Assembly: GCF_007565055.1 (NCBI RefSeq) | Contig: NC_044561.1 | Coordinates: forward strand, 30,645,483-30,709,482 | Reading direction: 5' to 3' | DNA length: 64,000 bases | DNA from: Rhinopithecus roxellana | Taxonomy: Eukaryota > Chordata > Mammalia > Primates > Cercopithecidae | Shown here: one piece after another, positions 58,211 through 64,000 of the stretch | Layout: the number at the start of each line of letters is the position of its first letter | Numbering within the stretch: position 1 is the first letter of the stretch | The notes under the pieces: model-generated | Databases searched by the model: none | Told to the model about the DNA's origin: nothing | What the model saw: the letters and a program-made list of their open reading frames with translations, nothing else | Translations under genes and position numbers: made by a program

Positions 58211-58500
58211 TAGAGGAAATTATTTAAGAGAACTAGAGAGAGAAAGAGAGAGAGAGAGAGAGGAATTCCCTGCATGTAATGCTTGAAAATCAGAATAACA
58301 TCAGACGTTTTGTGGCCAAGAAAAGCAAAAAATAATGAAATTATGTCTTTGAAATTTTGACAGAGGAAATTATTTAAGAGAACTAGAGAGAGAGAGAGAG
58401 AGGAATTCCCTGCATGTAATGCTTGAAAAGCAGAATAACATCAGACATTTTGTGGCCAAGAAAAGTAAAAAATAATGAAATTATGTCTTTGAAATTTTGG
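58211..58500 (+). repeat. Recent 150-bp tandem duplication
   Basis: Unit 1 is 58211-58360 and unit 2 is 58361-58500. Outside the (GA)n run, which is 10 bp shorter in unit 2, I count about four differences. Shared marker: GGAATTCCCTGCATGTAATG. Confidence 0.95.
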
Positions 58501-59424
58501 CAGAAAATGATATTTAACTAAACATTTCTAATAAGCCTGGTTATCAATCAAGCATGAAGGCAAAATTAAGACATGATCACAAATACAGTCTTCACAATGT
58601 ACCTCCAATGCATCCTGTCTTGGAAAAAAAATTCTGTTAAACATACTTCACTGGAACGAGGGAGGATCCAAATGACAGAGAGTGGCCAGAAGATCTCCAA
58701 ATAATGATTAAAGGGACCTAGACAACAACTGATTCCTATTGGAACAGGAGGATGAAGGGATGTAAACATAATGACCCCAAGGGGGGAAAGAAAAGAACTA
58801 CTAAATTATTGCATGTGCTTGACCTTAGTGAGAAGAAGTGTGCAATTCTGTAGGTGACTGAAGGGGAAGAATGCATGACAGCTATCTGTACTCAACTAAA
58901 CAAATGAGTAAAAGTATTACCTGTCTTAAAAAACACAGGGCTGCACAAAAACATAAAACAGTTTATTACATGCCTTGACCGTGAACCATATTTTAAAAGT
59001 TGTAATCATGAAAATGCTGATGGTTGATCTTTTACAAATTGTGATAAAACGACATTGGAAGAATGACAGGAGTACAAGAAAAAGCAGGTCCATGGTTTCT
59101 AAGTGAGCTAAATTCTCCTTTTGCATAATAGACAATGTCAAAAGAAGAAGAAAACCAAGACAACTAGTGTGATCATAATTTTTAGAAATGTCTCAATGCC
59201 AAATGAAATATTCATAGCTGAAAGAGTTAAAAGCAGATGAGCTGGGGTTTGGGATCTAGTAATCTGAAAGGTAAAATAGAAAACCTCTTTTTTTTTTTGG
59301 TACAGTGAGATTATAGTTTTGTTCATTAACTCTATAGAGTACAAACTGATTTAAAAATCAAAGCAATTCTGGGCAACCACATATAAAAATGTTGGGGTGC
59401 TATTGATACACATGATATATGGTT
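58501..59424. other. Unique sequence
   Basis: Nothing recognised. Confidence 0.45.
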
Positions 59425-59515
59425 TTTGGACCTCTACCCCAGACTTACTGAATCAGAATTTCTAGCAACAGATCTCAAGAATCTGTATTTTTATAAAACC
59501 TCCCCAATTGAAGCT
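59425..59515 (-). mobile_element. MER5A-like hAT fragment
   Basis: CTGAATCAGAATTTCTAGCA and GAATCTGTATTTTTATAAAAC CTCCCC fit antisense MER5A, a small hAT-Charlie element. The family is nearly palindromic, so orientation is tentative. Confidence 0.6.
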
Positions 59516-60429
59516 TATCAAATTTATGTGTGGAAATCACACATATAATGTTCAGTTATTGAAGTCCCAGAATATGATTTACACAAACAACATCAAAATA
59601 ATTTTATGGTCCAATATTTGTGGAATATTTGAGTACATGGATTCACAGTCACCTATACACACACAAATACACAGACATAAATACACAGGTCTTGTCAAGA
59701 GTGAATCCATTAAGCTCAGGGAAATCAGAATCTTTGTAAATCTTTATACAGTTGTCCATCAGTATTGGAATACTGCCAGCAGACCAAATATTGAGGTCTA
59801 TGTTGTCATAAAAATTTCACCTGCTGGGTAATTAGTTTTGCTCCGTGTTTAGTATAGCACATAAATCTTCAATTCCAGACCCTGGATAGTTGTAACATAA
59901 ATATAAATAGTCAGCCTTGGGGGCATTTGACTGATCTGTCTTTACAAACAAGGGATTCATTAAAAGCATATGACTTATTTTTACCGAATATTTGCTATTG
60001 CTTCCTCTCCTGTAGTGTTTTTTGTTTGTTTGTTTCCTACAGTAAACAAAAGAACATAAGTTAACACCTGCACAAAGGGAAGATTTGGAGTCCAAGATGT
60101 CATGATAAATGAGGAAGGTTATAGGAGCCATTGCATCCACACCTCATGACTGATGACTTTGGGGAGCTGGGGCGGATCTCTAGATACCCTGGATTTTGAT
60201 CTTCAAACTAGGCTGGGTCATGGAGAGCTCATAAATCCTATTTCACTATTGAATGGCAAACAATAAATTAGACAATAAACACTGCTAGAATGTTTTTAAA
60301 TTTAATTTATTTTAAAAGTTCACAATTAAAAATAAAATATTTGATTATAAAATGTGAGGTATAAAATAGCCTACAACAAGAATTTGGTGGAGGAAAAAAG
60401 ATGAAGAAAATATTTTCATATAAAAATAA
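59516..60429. other. Unique sequence
   Basis: Nothing recognised. The 107- and 102-codon frames at 59508-59831 and 59832-60140 have no recognisable domain. Confidence 0.45.
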
Positions 60430-60543
60430 GTGGCCAGGTGTGATGATGCATGCCTGTAATACCAGTACTTTGAAAGGTCAAGGCAAGAGGATTGCTTGAG
60501 GCCACGAGTTTGAGACTAGCCTAGGCAACGTAGGGAGACTTTT
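60430..60543 (+). repeat. Alu left arm
   Basis: GGCCAGGTGTGATGATGCAT to GCCTAGGCAACGTAGGGAGA. It stops where the middle A-run should be and may continue at 60810. Confidence 0.85.
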
Positions 60544-60809
60544 AAACATACCGCTTAATGTCTTGCCTTAATTAAACACAGTACAATCAACTCTTATTAA
60601 TGTAGAAAGCTTTAGTTCTAGAAATCACTTTGTATATAAAAGGATATACAATGGAGCATTGTAAAACATGTTTTTCTATTTTTCACATTGGCAAAAACAA
60701 TGTTTACACCTATCAATAGCCACATTAGAACAGAGCATAAAAAGTATAACTTAGACGACAGAACTCTGCAAGTACACGAGGAGTGGGCAAATGCCACAAA
60801 AAAATAAAA
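60544..60809. other. 266-bp segment separating two Alu arms
   Basis: AT-rich, not Alu, and not recognised. It sits between an Alu left arm and a right arm in the same orientation. Confidence 0.6.
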
Positions 60810-60955
60810 ACGATTAGCCACGCCTGGTGGTGCACAACTGTAGTCCCAGCTACTGGGAAGGCTGAGGTGGGGGAATCACTTGAGTCCAGGAGATCAAGGT
60901 TTCAGTGAGCCATGATCATGCCATTGCACCCCAGCTTGGACAAGACCCCACCTCT
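60810..60955 (+). repeat. Alu right arm
   Basis: AAAACGATTAGCCACGCCTG through GCCATTGCACCCCAGCTTGG. It begins in the middle A-region of Alu, as expected for the continuation of the arm at 60430. Confidence 0.85.
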
Positions 60956-60989
60956 AAAAACCATACATTAAATATAAGTAATAATTATA

Positions 60990-61367
60990 AGGGCAATATT
61001 ACCCAGACAGCAAAACCAGACAAAGATAAAATTAAAAATTGAAAACATAACGAGGACTGCAAAACATTATCTCTCAGAGATTTTGATGCAAGATCCTCAA
61101 CAAAATATTAGCAAGCTGAATCCAACAACATATTAAAAAGAATTATACAACATAATTAAATGGACTTATTCTAGGTATTTAAGGCTGGTTCAAGATTCAC
61201 GAAGAAATTAATGCAATCCACCGTATCAGCAGACAAAACAAGAAAAATGCACATAATCAAATAAATTTATGCAGAAAATACATTTGGCAAAACACAACAT
61301 TCATTAATTAGAAAAGTTCTCAACAAGTTAGGAAAAGAAGGAAATAAGTTTGATTAAAAGTAAATGT
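60990..61367 (+). mobile_element. L1 ORF2 fragment, reverse transcriptase part, left piece
   Basis: Sense, strongly diverged L1 (older L1M type): AAAACCAGACAAAGATAAAA, TCCTCAACAAAATATTAGCA, TTCTAGGTATTTAAGGCTGG. Cut by the Alu at 61368. Confidence 0.8.
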
Positions 61368-61660
61368 TGCCGGGCGTGTTGGCTCACACCTGTAATCCCA
61401 CACTTTGGGAGGCCGAAGAGGGCAGATTGCTCAAGTCCAGCAGTTTGAGACCAGTCTAGGCAATATGGCAAAACCCCATCTCTACAAAAATCAGCAAGGC
61501 ATAGTGGTACGTACCTGTGGTCCCAAGTACTCGGGAGGCTGAGGTAGGAGAATCACTTGAGCCCAGGAAGCAGAAGTTGCAGTGAGCTGAGATCGCACTG
61601 CTGCACTCCAACCTGGGTGACAGAGTGAGACCCTGTCTCCAAAAGAAAAAAAAAAAAAGA
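61368..61660 (+). repeat. Alu SINE (J/S), inserted in L1
   Basis: A full-length sense Alu: GCCGGGCGTGTTGGCTCACA, ACCAGTCTAGGCAATATGGC and CACTTGAGCCCAGGAAGCAG. Its A-tail is at 61645-61660. Confidence 0.88.
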
Positions 61661-61905
61661 GTAAGCACAAAAAGGTACAGTTGTCATCTTGATGAAAGAC
61701 TGAGTGATTGCCCCCTAAGATTGGGAACAAAGAAAGACGTTGTTTCTCATCACTATCATTCAACATGAGGCTGAAAGTTCTTGCCACAGCAATAGGCAAA
61801 TAAAAGAAATAGACAACGTGGATATTGGAAAAGAAGACATAAAACTATCTCTATTTCTGGATGACATGATTGTCTTTGCAGAAAATTTCAAGGACTCTAC
61901 CACAA
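61661..61905 (+). mobile_element. L1 ORF2 fragment, right piece
   Basis: Continues the L1: AACATGAGGCTGAAAGTTCT, AAGAAGACATAAAACTATCT, then the reverse transcriptase catalytic stretch TTTCTGGATGACATGATTGT (FLDDM in place of FADDM). Frames are broken. About 79 codons stay open at 61740-61979. Confidence 0.8.
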
Positions 61906-62190
61906 AAGTGAGTCACATACGTAATTTTAAATTTTCTAGTAGCCACCTTAAAAGAAGTAAAAAAACCCAGATGAAATGAATTTTAGAATATATTCTATTA
62001 ATTCCATATATCCAAAATATTATCATTTCCAATATGTGAGAGTTAAAATTAATATTTTTCTATGTTTTTACTGTCTTCAATTATCATATCTTTCATTTAT
62101 ATCATACTCAATCTGGATCAGCCACTGGCTCTTTCAAATGTTCAAAAGCCACATGAGGCTAGTGGCTACTATGTCGAAAACTATGGATCT
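61906..62190 (+). mobile_element. hAT-type DNA transposon fossil, name uncertain
   Basis: GTCACATACGTAATTTTAAA, TTTTCTAGTAGCCACCTTAA, CCAAAATATTATCATTTCCA and CACATGAGGCTAGTGGCTAC are well-known phrases of a MER-class hAT element, in order. I cannot fix the family name. Confidence 0.6.
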
Positions 62191-62961
62191 AGATGTTCTC
62201 TTGCACTGCTTTTTTCACTCTACAATTTAAATTTTTTTAAATATATAAATATTTAAATGATGTAATAATTACCTAACTCTCCTCTAAATTACACTCGTGT
62301 CTCAGCTACATGCTTTGCATTTAAAGCAATCACATTGCCAAAGGTGTTGTCAAGAAATAATTGCAATCCAAAGGTCACTAATCCTACATACCCTCCTGGT
62401 GTGGCACATAGTTATCTTTGACCCATTTGTGGACATAATTTGTCCCTGTGGTTTTAGTCATTCAGGAGGGGAGCTCAGGTGGGGGCTTGCAGATCTAAAA
62501 TGAGGACAGAGCTGGTCAGAGAGGCAGATGAGTTCCCTATTTGTCAAAATTTCTGTCTTCTGGACTCTACTTCCTCCCTGCAGGTGAGTATTGACCCTTG
62601 TCCTTGTCTTGAGCCAAAAGACAGAGAGGCATCCAATTATGCTGTCACTCCCCCCGGTTGGCAGTAACAGCAGCAGGCTGTAACTCTGCCCAGGGCTCTC
62701 AAGCTGTAGCTAGGAGGTTTCTAGCAGTCAAAAGGCTTAGAGTAGATAGCCTCTTATTTTCTCTGGAGTCCCCAAGAGGATCATTTAGACACCAGGCATC
62801 TTACTCGTATGCTATTGGTCTCTTAGCAAACCCTGGCCCAGAGTGAAATTTAAAAGTCCTTGATTCTTATTCTTTCATCCACAACATGTCTTTATGAAAC
62901 ATCAAGTGAGGTCCCTTTATGCCCTGCACTTTCATCCTTTGTAAGTGAAGAGCAATATATA
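62191..62961. other. Unique sequence
   Basis: Nothing recognised. Short plus frames (60-68 codons) at 62297-62846 overlap and have no known motifs. Confidence 0.45.
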
Positions 62962-63190
62962 ATAATCACTGCTATTTATTGAATAAACACAGTGTGCCAA
63001 GATGAGTCTTGAGTACTTTATAGTTGGTTTCTCATTTGCTTCTGCCTATAAACCATGAGTTACGTATCATTATTTCCACATTACATAAGACAGGACAAAG
63101 CTACTCAAAAGTTACAATACCTGCCTGGACTCTCCCAGATAGAAAAGAGTAGAGGCAGACTTCAGACTCCATTTATCTGACTACAAATTC
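62962..63190 (-). repeat. MIR SINE
   Basis: TGCTATTTATTGAATAAACA, CAGTGTGCCAAGATGAGTCT and GACAAAGCTACTCAAAAGTT. Antisense MIR. Confidence 0.75.
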
Positions 63191-64000
63191 CAAAACATGA
63201 AAGAGCATTCTCAGGTCTAGCAAGATAATAATGTGGTGCTTATTGGAGAAGAATTGGGAACCCTGGTTAGCTCCCCCAATGCGCACCCAGTGCTGACAAA
63301 CCAAAATCGTCCTTTTCAGCCTCAGGCCCCACCTTTGATGTCAACTGACCAAGTGCATCACTGCTGGACCTGAAAGCAGCCTTCCAGTCTTACCTTCCCA
63401 GTGTGAGGACACAGGAGTGCCCCCTACATTCAAGTTCTTCTTGGAAGTTTCTTAGCTGTTGACTATTAATCTGTGAGGCTAGAAGAGAGGGCAGTGGAAC
63501 TGTCAGTAACTTAAAATACATTATTCCTATCCATAATGATTCTTGAGCCTTTTTAGAATTTATTTGGTATCACCTTCTTGAGAAACTTCAGAACTACCAA
63601 AGCTGTGGCTAGGATCCTTCGATCCTACGGGGAGGTGTGCAAAGAAGTTGCGGGTTTGACCCCTTGAGTATATGAACTCTGAGACTGCCAGGGTGGAGTG
63701 AAGGGCTTTTCTACGAAGTAAATCTTCTTCAAGGAGAATGAGATTTTGCACCAACGGAAGGCCAGACTCTGCCGCTGAGCAGAGCTGCAGGCATGGCTTG
63801 GCAGGAGTGGTATCATGAAACTAGCTGCTTCTCTTATGTGCCCCTTATCTCCTGAAACAAACTCCTCTGAAGACTTTCATGCAATTGCTGTGAGAGGCTG
63901 TGAACTGCCCTGATATTTCACAAAGAGTAGTCCAGCTGCAACTGGGAGATCTGGCTATTTTTCTAGCACTGAGAAGAAATTAAGAAATACCTGGGTCCTC
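63191..64000. other. Unique sequence
   Basis: Nothing recognised to the end of the window. Confidence 0.45.

Noticed and set aside
560..63990. GAACTGCCCTGA text near both window ends (about 571-582 and 63902-63913) as a large duplication
   Set aside because: Similarity does not extend beyond a short phrase.
1..64000. A novel multi-gene system
   Set aside because: No intact gene is recognisable on either strand. The recognisable content is repeats and non-coding DNA.

Overview
This window reads as primate nuclear DNA, most likely human or another catarrhine. It carries Alu elements of several ages (J, S and one Y), a 4.25-kb primate-type L1, a THE1 LTR, MLT1 and MLT2 LTRs, MER1 and MER20 hAT elements, and many MIR and L2 fossils. 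The background is AT-rich and CpG-poor. I found no exon, CpG island, promoter, structural RNA gene, CRISPR array or bacterial-style gene. Every open reading frame I examined is either repeat-derived (L1, Alu, microsatellite) or short and unrecognised, so I read the window as gene-free intergenic or deep intronic sequence. Families are named from memory of consensus sequences and edges are approximate, usually within 5-30 bases for young elements and more for MIR and L2.

Layout. 1-10 kb: old MIR and L2 pieces, one AluY, a (TATC)12 repeat and a complete MER20. 10.4-13.3 kb: a class I-like LTR and two copies of one segment carrying an MLT1 LTR. 13.3-17.2 kb: mostly unique sequence. 17.2-23 kb: an AluS, then a 5'-truncated L1 in minus orientation with a decayed ORF2. 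23-31 kb: L2 and MIR fossils, including an L2 interrupted first by another L2 and then by an MLT2B-type LTR. 31-34.5 kb: unique sequence. 34.5-35.2 kb: an AluJ whose tail has grown into a 420-bp GGAA/GAAA tract. 35.8-43.4 kb: long low-repeat stretches. 43.4-44.5 kb: an L2 split by an MLT1 LTR that contains its own tandem duplication. 48.3-49.1 kb: a composite MER1 structure with a perfect 8-bp target-site duplication. 50-52.6 kb: a THE1 solo LTR, an AluJ, L2/MIR and a palindromic MITE. 53.4-55.3 kb: an interleaved inverted duplication broken by an Alu with a CT-rich tail. 55.3-64 kb: AluJ copies, MER20, a recent 150-bp tandem duplication, an older L1 ORF2 fragment interrupted by an Alu, and a hAT-type fossil.

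No gene system operates here. What is worth a second look is structural: local duplications and inversions, short perfect hairpins with tiny loops that suggest template switching, long GGAA arrays, and a few LTR or MER elements from families known to supply regulatory sites elsewhere. I did not find an undescribed biological system, and I do not claim one.
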